Shown here: positions 1-5,065 of the stretch, one piece after another
Position numbering within the stretch: position 1 is the stretch's first letter
How the letters are laid out: each line of letters starts with the position of its first letter
Source: Pseudomonadota bacterium
Lineage (GTDB): Bacteria; Bdellovibrionota_B; Oligoflexia; Oligoflexales; JAPPIL01
Length of the DNA: 5,065 bases
Direction of reading: 5' to 3'
NCBI GenBank assembly: GCA_028877195.1
Contig: JAPPIL010000270.1
Span: forward strand, 1 to 5,065
Program-made: the position numbers and the translations under genes
The notes under the pieces: model-generated
Told to the model about the DNA's origin: nothing
The model's input: the letters and a program-made list of their open reading frames with translations, nothing else
Database searches by the model: none

Positions 1-650
1 ACAATGCGGGACGCTACGGGATGCAAGCAAGGGAAGCATTAGCTGCCATTCGTCGCCGCGGCAAGGTGGCGCTGGTCGTCGGTGGTTGCGGGCTTTACCT
101 GCGAGCATTGCTGGGGCGAAGCTGGCATCAAGGTTTGCCTAAAGATACGAACTTACGCTCGCACCTCGATGCGCAAAGCACTACTGCCTTGTATGAACAG
201 TTGCAAACTCTCGCACCACAGCGTGCGTCTGAGCTGCACGCCAATGACCGTGTACGCGTTCATCGCGCCGTGGAACTTGCCCTGCTACGGAAGAATGGCA
301 TAGCCACAGTTGCTGGTTGCACGCGAGAACTGCTACCGTTTGTGATTTATCTTTGCCCACCGCGGGCCGAGGTGCGTCAACGTATTTATCTGCGCACCCA
401 GATGATGCTTGCGCAAGGTTTGATCGACGAGGTAAAAGCCTTGCAAGCAGTGTGCGCTAATGACTGTAAACCGCTGCAAAGTATCGGTTATCGGCAGGTG
501 TTAGACTACTTGCAAGGTAAGCTTGACTATCAAGTGCTTGCCGCTAGAATCAGCACCGCCACCTGTCAATATGCGAAACGTCAAACAACTTGGTTTAACA
601 ATCGCAACATGTTGCCAAACGTAGTGCGAGTGCATGATCTATCACCCTAG
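1..650 (+). CDS. miaA: tRNA dimethylallyltransferase MiaA, C-terminal part (5' end outside window)
   Basis: MiaA transfers the dimethylallyl group of DMAPP to N6 of adenosine 37 in tRNAs reading UNN codons, a cytoplasmic reaction. The reading frame is open from base 3, so the true start lies upstream of the window; the ATG at 21 falls inside the conserved domain (NAGRYGMQAREAL matches the usual Ala-Gly-Arg/Asp-Phe segment) and is not the start. Visible family motifs in order are VGGCGLYLRALLG (about 78-116), ANDRVRVHRAVELAL, the QRIYLR...MLAQGLIDEV segment, SIGYRQVLDYLQGKLDY, and the C-terminal AKRQTTWFNNR. About 215 of an expected roughly 300 residues are present; the N-terminal P-loop is off the edge. 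Two very conserved positions carry Cys: VGG-Thr-G is VGG-Cys-G (codon 87-89) and the Thr-Arg-Gln before AKRQ is Thr-Cys-Gln (codon 564-566). The 3' end overlaps ribD by 17 bases. Family assignment is confident; activity is inferred. Confidence 0.95.
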   Translation, partial: NAGRYGMQAREALAAIRRRGKVALVVGGCGLYLRALLGRSWHQGLPKDTNLRSHLDAQSTTALYEQLQTLAPQRASELHANDRVRVHRAVELALLRKNGIATVAGCTRELLPFVIYLCPPRAEVRQRIYLRTQMMLAQGLIDEVKALQAVCANDCKPLQSIGYRQVLDYLQGKLDYQVLAARISTATCQYAKRQTTWFNNRNMLPNVVRVHDLSP

Positions 651-1878
651 TATTCACATCTCCGCACCAGAGGACAATTACCTCGTTGCCCCGTCTGATC
701 CTGCCATCGGCGCACATATAAGTGCTGACGATGCCAAGCAACTTGCTTATCATCTGGCCTTTAGCGGACTTGGGTATGTCGCCCCTAATCCGTTGGTCGG
801 TTGTGTGATCGTCAGTGCTGATGGTCGATTGTTAGGACGGGGAGCGCATCAAACCTTTGGTGGCAAACATGCAGAAGTCATTGCGATTGAGGATGCCTTA
901 CATAATTTTTCAAATGCTAAACTACAAGCTGCCACCATCTATGTAACGTTACAGCCCTGCGACCATCATGGCAAGACTCCTCCCTGCACCGAGTTGATAA
1001 TTCGCCATCGCTTGGCAAAGGTGGTTTACGACCTGTCTGACCCTAATCCCAACATCAACAGTGTCGAAACTTTGCAAGCCAATGGTATCACCGTGCAACG
1101 TTGCGAATTTAATCGGGACATTCATTGGCTGGATGAAGCTTATTTTTGGCGCTATAACCAACAACCACCCGATCGTCCGTATGTGGCGATGAAGATTGCC
1201 GCAACCCACAACGGTATGTATGCGCAGGCTGGGCAGGGACGGCAATGGCTGACAACGGTGCGAGCAAGGCAGTATGGGCATTACCTCCGCCAACGCTACG
1301 ATGCCATCTTGGTTGGTAGAAACACCTTAGAGCTGGATAACCCGATGCTCAACGTGCGTCTGCCTTTGCAAACACTTCGCCACCCATTCAAAATAATTCT
1401 CGCACATCCCGATAAACTTGCTACCCTTGAGCGCTTACAGGTGCTCACACATGAGCCAGATAAAACCATCTTTGTTATCCCCGCAGGCAGTCATGTCAGT
1501 GCTAAAGCTTCACGCTTGCTTGCCCACACATTAGCTGTGCCGAGCGACGATACCGCAGGCTATCACTTGCCGTCTTTGCTGGCGAAGCTCCAAACGCAGT
1601 TCGGGATTACGAGCTTGTTGGTTGAAGGTGGCGGTAAGGTTTGGCAAAGCTTTTGGGCCGCGGGGGTCGTTGATAAATTGCATTTGTTTCAGTCAAACTC
1701 GGAAACGACAAGCGCTAAAGCCCAGTATTGGCAACAGCAGGTCAAACTCTCAACCGCCCACTTAAGTGCCACCCGCCTCGTTTGGCTCGATGCCGATCGC
1801 CTGTATGAGGCAAGCTGCTCGTATCAAGGCAAGGAGAGGCTTGCCGCCGCACGCAACCCGACGCTCGCTCATATGTAG
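634..1878 (+). CDS. ribD: Bifunctional riboflavin biosynthesis protein RibD (deaminase/reductase)
   Basis: RibD carries out two successive cytoplasmic steps of riboflavin synthesis: deamination of the pyrimidine from GTP cyclohydrolase II, then NADPH-dependent reduction of its ribose. The N-terminal deaminase domain (about residues 31-155) has NPLVGCVIV, the zinc/catalytic H79-A-E81, and P108-C109-DHHGKTPP-C118, with normal nine-residue Cys spacing. The reductase domain follows (about 180-395): YVAMKIAATHNG (about 183-194), QWLTTVRAR, DAILVGRNT, LDNPMLNVR (234-242) and LVEGGGKVW (329-337). Several reductase positions differ from the usual A-S-L-D-G and D-D-P motifs (here ATHNG and DNP), and the usual AP-x-LLG segment after the EGG motif is not evident. 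At 414 residues it is longer than a typical 360-370, through about 30 extra N-terminal residues and a short C-terminal tail. ATG 634 is the only plausible start before the conserved domain; no clear Shine-Dalgarno is seen, consistent with coupling to miaA, whose stop it overlaps. Confidence 0.93.
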   Translation: MIYHPSIHISAPEDNYLVAPSDPAIGAHISADDAKQLAYHLAFSGLGYVAPNPLVGCVIVSADGRLLGRGAHQTFGGKHAEVIAIEDALHNFSNAKLQAATIYVTLQPCDHHGKTPPCTELIIRHRLAKVVYDLSDPNPNINSVETLQANGITVQRCEFNRDIHWLDEAYFWRYNQQPPDRPYVAMKIAATHNGMYAQAGQGRQWLTTVRARQYGHYLRQRYDAILVGRNTLELDNPMLNVRLPLQTLRHPFKIILAHPDKLATLERLQVLTHEPDKTIFVIPAGSHVSAKASRLLAHTLAVPSDDTAGYHLPSLLAKLQTQFGITSLLVEGGGKVWQSFWAAGVVDKLHLFQSNSETTSAKAQYWQQQVKLSTAHLSATRLVWLDADRLYEASCSYQGKERLAAARNPTLAHM

Positions 1879-1889
1879 CGAGCTTTCTG
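1863..1889 (+). terminator. Possible weak intrinsic terminator over the ribD stop
   Basis: A perfect 7-bp stem, GCTCGCT (1863-1869) with AGCGAGC (1877-1883), encloses a 7-base loop and contains the ribD stop codon (TAG 1876-1878). It is followed only by TTTCTG, a poor U-tract, so termination efficiency is doubtful. Its position at the end of the likely miaA-ribD unit, before a separate gene, supports the call. It could be a chance hairpin or a 3'-end stabilising structure. Confidence 0.35.
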
Positions 1890-1914
1890 CTCCACCAAAA
1901 TAAGCAAAGTAGTT

Positions 1915-1932
1915 GATTGTTTTAATCTTTTT
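1915..1932 (+). other. Weak AT-rich hairpin followed by T5
   Basis: GATT (1915-1918), loop GTTTT, AATC (1924-1927), then five T residues (1928-1932). The stem is only 4 bp and AT-rich, so it is unlikely to terminate alone. It lies about 30 bases after the hairpin at the ribD stop and could add a U-rich pausing segment. It is recorded as a structural observation only. Confidence 0.2.
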
Positions 1933-1943
1933 AGGCAAGCGGG

Positions 1944-1954
1944 CAGACTGTCTG
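1944..1954. promoter_or_regulatory. 11-bp palindrome CAGACTGTCTG
   Basis: CAGAC and GTCTG are perfect inverted 5-mers around a single central T, in the intergenic region about 85 bases before the lipoprotein start. The symmetry and position would suit a dimeric regulator site, but no known operator is recognised. A similar but inverted arrangement of the same half-site (TGTCT-AA-AGACA) occurs at 5010-5021, after the lipoprotein gene. Confidence 0.25.
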
Positions 1955-1961
1955 TTATCAA

Positions 1962-1985
1962 TACTTAAATTTTACTTAAGGTAAA
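1962..1985. promoter_or_regulatory. Direct repeat TACTTAA plus palindrome TTTACTTAAGGTAAA
   Basis: TACTTAA occurs at 1962-1968 and 1973-1979, one helical turn apart (11 bases start to start). The second copy sits in an inverted repeat TTTAC-ttaag-GTAAA (1971-1985). This spacing is typical of cooperative binding sites, and the AT-rich character suits a promoter zone upstream of the lipoprotein gene. No clear -35/-10 pair could be assigned: TTATCA 1955 with TAAGGT 1977 has 16-base spacing but a poor -10. The function is inferred from position only. Confidence 0.3.
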
Positions 1986-1987
1986 TC

Positions 1988-1997
1988 AAAAAAAAAA
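1988..1997 (+). repeat. Homopolymeric A10 tract upstream of lipoprotein gene
   Basis: Ten consecutive A residues lie 39 bases before the GTG start of the lipoprotein gene, just after the operator-like repeats. A-tracts bend DNA and, if long enough, are slippage-prone, a known route to phase-variable expression of surface proteins. The tract is outside the coding frame, so any effect would be on transcription or the 5' leader. Whether its length varies cannot be seen from one sequence. Confidence 0.6.
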
Positions 1998-2026
1998 CCG
2001 AAACCCTGTCGTTATCAAAATGATTT

Positions 2027-2031
2027 GAGGT
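2027..2031 (+). promoter_or_regulatory. Shine-Dalgarno GAGGT deciding a GTG start
   Basis: GAGGT matches the anti-Shine-Dalgarno core and ends five bases before GTG 2037, a good spacing. The upstream in-frame TTG (2025) overlaps this element and has no site of its own. The downstream in-frame ATG (2049) is 17 bases past it, too far. The GTG start also gives a compact lipoprotein signal peptide beginning MRSLMSV. Confidence 0.7.
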
Positions 2032-2036
2032 GTGCG

Positions 2037-2093
2037 GTGCGTAGTCTTATGAGTGTGGCAGTTATATCACTGCTGACTTACATCATCGGGTGT
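2037..2093 (+). other. Lipoprotein (signal peptidase II) signal peptide with lipobox IIGC
   Basis: Residues 1-18 are MRSLMSVAVISLLTYIIG, followed by Cys19 (codon 2091-2093). There is one Arg near the N terminus, a hydrophobic stretch of about 14 residues, and I-I-G before the Cys, matching the lipobox consensus. The Cys would be diacylated and then cleaved at its N side. The +2 residue is Ser and +3 is Asp, so the inner-membrane retention signal (Asp at +2) is absent. Confidence 0.85.
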
Positions 2094-4919
2094 AGCGATA
2101 CTAGGATGGCTGGTGTGAATTCTAATGGTGATTCCACCGCAGGGAAAACTGGCAATGAGTGCCTCGGTGAGGCTAGAAACAAGGAAGAATGCCCAACAGA
2201 CCCTGGCAGCTATGACGGCGACCCGATCGTCTACAAGGCAAACCCTAATGCTGACCCAAAGAACAAGTATAAATACTATACGCGTGCGCCGGCTGGTGTT
2301 TGGTATGTAAACAAGACGAAGCCAGCTGATCCAAGCACAGTTACGATCGCGACTAGCAACACTACCCCCTCAAGAACTACATATCAAACAATCGGCGGGA
2401 CACCACACCCGGTCAGCACCGGACAGATTAAGCAGGTTGCACCAGCACCGGCTGGCATACTAGGCCCGGTTGCCCAGCGCGGTCGTGCCGCAGGCCATAC
2501 ACCAGGTGGAGCACGAGCTGATCAAACCTTCCTGTCGAACAATCGCGGCATGGTCGACATTCTGCTGGTGATGGACAACTCTGGCTCGATGTATCAAGAG
2601 GGTCAGTATATTCGCCACTTTCTCCCCGAACTGATGAAACATATCTGGCGCAGCGATTGGCGCATTGGGATGACCAACAGCAGTGGTAGCAAGTGCACAG
2701 TTACGACTTTAACCGCACAACAGGCAGGGAATAAGAACAATGAGATCAGCTATCGTCTCGATCGCGACAGTATGAATTATCAATCTTTTCACGATGACCT
2801 AAATAAGTACAAACTCAACAATATGCCAGCACCGCGTTATTTAGCTCCTTACTACTATCACTACACTAGCACGTATAAGTTCTTCGAGAGGAGCGATTAC
2901 CGCTGGGCCTCACCTTGTGGCTATAACATAACAGGAGCGTCATGCACTGCAGCTCTCTATCAACACCTTAAGGACTACCACAACGACAAAAAGCGCAACC
3001 CGCTAAAATACTACTTTAGCCAGGAGGGCTTAAATATTTTTACCACTGATGCCACCGCCCCTAATAGCGGTGATGAGCGGATGCTCACAAAAGTCCGCTG
3101 GGTATTAGAGGGTAAGGCAGGTACGACCTGCGAAGGTTGGGCACGCGATCAAGCGATGGTCGTCGCAATCGTTATCACCGACGAAGGTCATAACTGTGCG
3201 GATGCAGACCATGCCTACTGCTCGATAGATAGCTACAAAAAATTTGCCGCCAACTACGGCAGTAGTCGCAAATTCAAAACCTACGGTATTTTAAGCAGCG
3301 CACTACAGTCAGACAGACGGACATACCTCCCCCAGTGGCAATCGGATGAGCTGACCGCGTTTGATGGCTATGTGGTTAGCTACAATGACAGATTCGAGGG
3401 CGGCGGCGTGAAGGGCTATTTCGACGGGCTATCTAACGGCTACCAAAGCTACGCACCACCGACCAAACTTCCTAGCAGCCATGCATGGCACAATCGACTG
3501 ACAAATTCTTATGGGCATCGTCCGCTGCATTTGCTTTCCATGACCATCGCTGACGAGTTGCGCAACATATACTCACCGCTCGCACATGTCCCCGATCAAG
3601 GCACGGCCGAAGTTAAGGTGGCATCTTACATCGAGAATAAACAAACGCAGAGATCAGAGTATAAATTCGGCATCGCTCTCGATCCGTGTGGCACACAAGG
3701 CTTGTCGGCAACAGACCCCTGTTATGTCGTGCATAATGACCAAAAAGCGTTTGAGTTAGTTCAGCATGGCAACATGAGTCATTTTGATAAGCAGGTTAAA
3801 ATAGCATACAACTACGGCGGCAGCAGCACGCCCGCTGTGCCTTTTGATAGCGATTGGACACTCAGCTTTGCACCTGATCCCGCCAGTGTCGTGTTCTCAG
3901 TAACTTTGAAAGATGGCACAACCAATGTATTAACCCGCGGCAGCGACTACAGTGTTGCAGGTGCAGTAGTCTCGGTGCAGTCAAGTCGTGTGCAGCAACT
4001 GGTGCCCGAAGGCTCAAGTGTAACGATAACCTATCGTGCGCCGCTAACCCTAACCAGTAGCTGGACACTTGATCCCGCTAAACAGTTGCCTGCGGGAGCA
4101 GCACTCGTATCTAACACTGTGCAAGTTCTGCTCATCGATGCCGATGGCAATGAGGGCAAATGGCAATCAACGGGCTTTACTTTTAATGGACGGGTGATAA
4201 GTTTCCAACCACACAATATACCCGTGGCGGGTGGTGGCTTTAGTTTACGATATAACTATGAGGTGGTAACCACTGACTATGATTATACAAGGAATAAGCT
4301 TACCGACAGCAGTACGCCATTAGTATGTTCAAGTGGGGGCACGGCGGTTTCCTGCTCGCATGACCCTAATACCAATAAGATAACCTTTACCGACACCAGC
4401 CAGTTTCGGGTCGGCGACAGCATTCGTATCGTTGAAACTTTGCTGCCCGACGCAGGCAGTGGCGTTACGATCATCGATCACGCCTTGCCTGACAACTATG
4501 TCGAGGCAAAGGGGGTCTCTGCATCAGCTGGGGGACAATCGTGTAGCACCACCGATGGTTCTATTAGGGTCGTCGATGGCATCATCAAGTTTTCAGAGAT
4601 GACTGCTAGTTGTGGTATCTTCGGTGTCGTCAACAAAAGTTCTGACACACAGGTTAGCCTTACCTATCATGTCTATGAAGATTTGGCTGATGACTTCCTG
4701 CAGATGGACAGTAGTTTTTTCGCCAAACATCGTGGCAAGTATAAGTTTGAGTGGTGGGAGGTACTCATCGGCGGCACTGCGATTGATGAATTCGTACTTG
4801 AAGATTATCGCATTACCGAACTCGATGGGGTCATGACCGACGATGAAGACGGACTACTGACAAAGTTTGACGATGACACCAAGATTAAAGTGGTCGTGCG
4901 ATTATATCATGCCCTGTGA
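2037..4919 (+). CDS. Large outer-membrane lipoprotein with VWA-like domain and repeated beta modules
   Basis: No named gene is recognised; the likely product is an exported, lipid-anchored surface protein of 960 residues. From GTG 2037, a short basic n-region (MRSLMSV) and hydrophobic core end in the lipobox I16-I-G-C19. Ser at +2 favours outer-membrane sorting by the enterobacterial rule. Residues 20-170 form a linker rich in Pro, Thr, Ala and Asn. A VWA-like domain follows: DILLVM then D180-N-S-G-S184 (MIDAS motif), NSGDER (343-348) where the second metal loop is expected, and VVAIVITDEG with D382-E383. A Tyr-rich insertion lies between (268-280 has six Tyr), with paired Cys. From about 600 to the end the sequence is beta-rich, with successive modules of roughly 70 residues, two starting with S-x-W-T-L (W607, W676). 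Many Cys occur as nearby pairs, suggesting disulfides. VWA lipoproteins with NSGSM and I-x-DE-x-x-x-C patterns are known in several proteobacterial groups. An adhesin or matrix-binding role is inference. The gene has no co-directional partner in the window. Confidence 0.88.
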   Translation: MRSLMSVAVISLLTYIIGCSDTRMAGVNSNGDSTAGKTGNECLGEARNKEECPTDPGSYDGDPIVYKANPNADPKNKYKYYTRAPAGVWYVNKTKPADPSTVTIATSNTTPSRTTYQTIGGTPHPVSTGQIKQVAPAPAGILGPVAQRGRAAGHTPGGARADQTFLSNNRGMVDILLVMDNSGSMYQEGQYIRHFLPELMKHIWRSDWRIGMTNSSGSKCTVTTLTAQQAGNKNNEISYRLDRDSMNYQSFHDDLNKYKLNNMPAPRYLAPYYYHYTSTYKFFERSDYRWASPCGYNITGASCTAALYQHLKDYHNDKKRNPLKYYFSQEGLNIFTTDATAPNSGDERMLTKVRWVLEGKAGTTCEGWARDQAMVVAIVITDEGHNCADADHAYCSIDSYKKFAANYGSSRKFKTYGILSSALQSDRRTYLPQWQSDELTAFDGYVVSYNDRFEGGGVKGYFDGLSNGYQSYAPPTKLPSSHAWHNRLTNSYGHRPLHLLSMTIADELRNIYSPLAHVPDQGTAEVKVASYIENKQTQRSEYKFGIALDPCGTQGLSATDPCYVVHNDQKAFELVQHGNMSHFDKQVKIAYNYGGSSTPAVPFDSDWTLSFAPDPASVVFSVTLKDGTTNVLTRGSDYSVAGAVVSVQSSRVQQLVPEGSSVTITYRAPLTLTSSWTLDPAKQLPAGAALVSNTVQVLLIDADGNEGKWQSTGFTFNGRVISFQPHNIPVAGGGFSLRYNYEVVTTDYDYTRNKLTDSSTPLVCSSGGTAVSCSHDPNTNKITFTDTSQFRVGDSIRIVETLLPDAGSGVTIIDHALPDNYVEAKGVSASAGGQSCSTTDGSIRVVDGIIKFSEMTASCGIFGVVNKSSDTQVSLTYHVYEDLADDFLQMDSSFFAKHRGKYKFEWWEVLIGGTAIDEFVLEDYRITELDGVMTDDEDGLLTKFDDDTKIKVVVRLYHAL
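3855..4916 (+). repeat. Degenerate protein-level tandem beta modules in lipoprotein C-terminal half
   Basis: Residues 607-960 can be divided into about five related beta-rich segments. Each has a strand with V-x-V/L-x-x-x-D/G-G, a middle DY or FT strand with a V/I-x-S/F segment, and a closing G/D-x-x-V/I-x-V/I-x-Y strand. The clearest pair starts at SDWTLSF (W607) and SSWTLDP (W676), 69 residues apart, closing with SVTITY and SLRYNY. The last segment (WWEVLIGGT ... DYRIT ... KIKVVVRLY) fits the same pattern. The nucleotide sequences have diverged, so this is old duplication rather than a slippage repeat. Boundaries were drawn by eye. Confidence 0.45.
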
Positions 4920-4949
4920 TGGCGGTGGCACGTGAGACCCGGATTTGTT

Positions 4950-4971
4950 GCATAAGTAATGCCTATTTTTT
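4950..4971 (+). terminator. Weak hairpin with T6, possible terminator of the lipoprotein gene
   Basis: GCAT (4950-4953), loop AAGTA, ATGC (4959-4962), then CTA and six T residues (4966-4971), starting about 30 bases after the stop codon. The 4-bp stem is weak for Rho-independent termination. The same GCATAA can also pair with TTATGC at 4970-4975, competing with the stronger hairpin that follows. The termination role is uncertain. Confidence 0.3.
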
Positions 4972-4972
4972 A

Positions 4973-4997
4973 TGCGGAGGGCTTTCCCCCCTCCGCA
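4973..4997. other. Strong 9-bp GC-rich hairpin without U-tract
   Basis: TGCGGAGGG (4973-4981) pairs perfectly with CCCTCCGCA (4989-4997) around the 7-base loop CTTTCCC. The T-run lies before the stem, not after it, and on the - strand the base run after the stem is A. Neither strand therefore gives a canonical intrinsic terminator. It could protect the 3' end of the transcript, assist termination, or be an intergenic structural element. The C6 runs at 4986-4991 and 5001-5006 make this stretch strongly strand-asymmetric. Confidence 0.55.
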
Positions 4998-5009
4998 CCT
5001 CCCCCCTAT

Positions 5010-5021
5010 TGTCTAAAGACA
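5010..5021. promoter_or_regulatory. Palindrome TGTCT-AA-AGACA
   Basis: Perfect inverted 5-mers flank a two-base AA centre in the last 60 bases of the window. It could be an operator for a gene starting beyond the right edge, but no start codon with a ribosome binding site is visible here and the site is short enough to arise by chance. The rest of 5022-5065 shows no supported feature. Confidence 0.2.
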
Positions 5022-5065
5022 TATGCTGGTTTGAGTCGGAAACAAAATTTTATTCGCTCACGACA

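Noticed and set aside
82..303. Open frame of 73 codons in another frame inside miaA
   Set aside because: It is fully contained in conserved miaA sequence, has no ribosome binding site and shows no recognisable protein pattern.
949..1293. Open frame of 114 codons on the - strand inside ribD
   Set aside because: It lies antisense to conserved RibD motifs, including the zinc site, and its translation has no recognisable domain. It is a shadow of the coding strand.
1955..1982. Possible promoter TTATCA (1955) with TAAGGT (1977), spacing 16
   Set aside because: The -10 matches only three of six consensus bases, and several equally poor pairs exist in this AT-rich stretch.
2020..2028. Two-codon upstream reading frame ATG-ATT-TGA before the lipoprotein start
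   Set aside because: It has no Shine-Dalgarno of its own and such a short frame arises easily by chance. A regulatory role cannot be supported.
1879..2036. FMN riboswitch or other structured RNA near the riboflavin gene
   Set aside because: The region follows ribD rather than preceding it, and no conserved riboswitch core was seen. Upstream, ribD overlaps miaA, leaving no space for one.
4612..4836. 74-codon open frame on the + strand in another frame within the lipoprotein gene
   Set aside because: The overlapping lipoprotein frame is long and has coherent domain-like sequence; the alternative frame has no start signal or motif.
5031..5065. Possible new gene starting at TTG 5031 and running off the right edge
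   Set aside because: There is no ribosome binding site in front of it, and eleven codons are too few to judge.

Overview
The window looks like ordinary bacterial chromosome of about 50% GC with three genes, all on the + strand. Two are housekeeping genes (miaA, ribD) and one encodes a large predicted lipoprotein. Neither plasmid nor phage hallmarks, insertion sequences, CRISPR arrays, tRNA genes or rRNA genes are visible. The proteins are recognisably bacterial and the lipoprotein signal points to a diderm (Gram-negative) cell. A proteobacterial host is plausible, but the sequence alone does not settle the lineage.

Bases 1-650 hold the last two thirds of miaA (tRNA dimethylallyltransferase), cut by the left edge. 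Its stop lies inside the start region of ribD (634-1878), giving a 17-base overlap that suggests the two are co-transcribed and translationally coupled. ribD encodes the bifunctional riboflavin-biosynthesis deaminase/reductase. Its deaminase zinc site is intact, while its reductase half departs from the usual motifs. There is no room for an FMN riboswitch in front of ribD.

Bases 1879-2036 are a 158-base AT-rich intergenic region. It holds a possible terminator hairpin over the ribD stop codon, a 4-bp AT hairpin with a short T-run, palindromes and direct repeats that look operator-like, and a run of ten A residues. I could not identify a convincing -35/-10 promoter there.

Bases 2037-4919 encode a 960-residue predicted outer-membrane lipoprotein. 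It has a lipobox, a Pro/Thr/Asn/Ala-rich linker, a von Willebrand factor A-like domain with a DNSGS metal site and a Tyr-rich insertion, then a C-terminal half of repeated beta-rich modules. The most likely start is a GTG at 2037, preceded by a GAGGT ribosome binding site. The architecture suggests an exposed binding or adhesion protein, but ligand and function are unknown.

Bases 4920-5065 contain no supported gene. They hold a strong GC-rich hairpin without a following T-tract, a weaker hairpin with a T-run, a C-rich stretch (G-rich on the - strand) and a small palindrome. The lipoprotein gene appears to be its own transcription unit and has no visible functional link to the two housekeeping genes.
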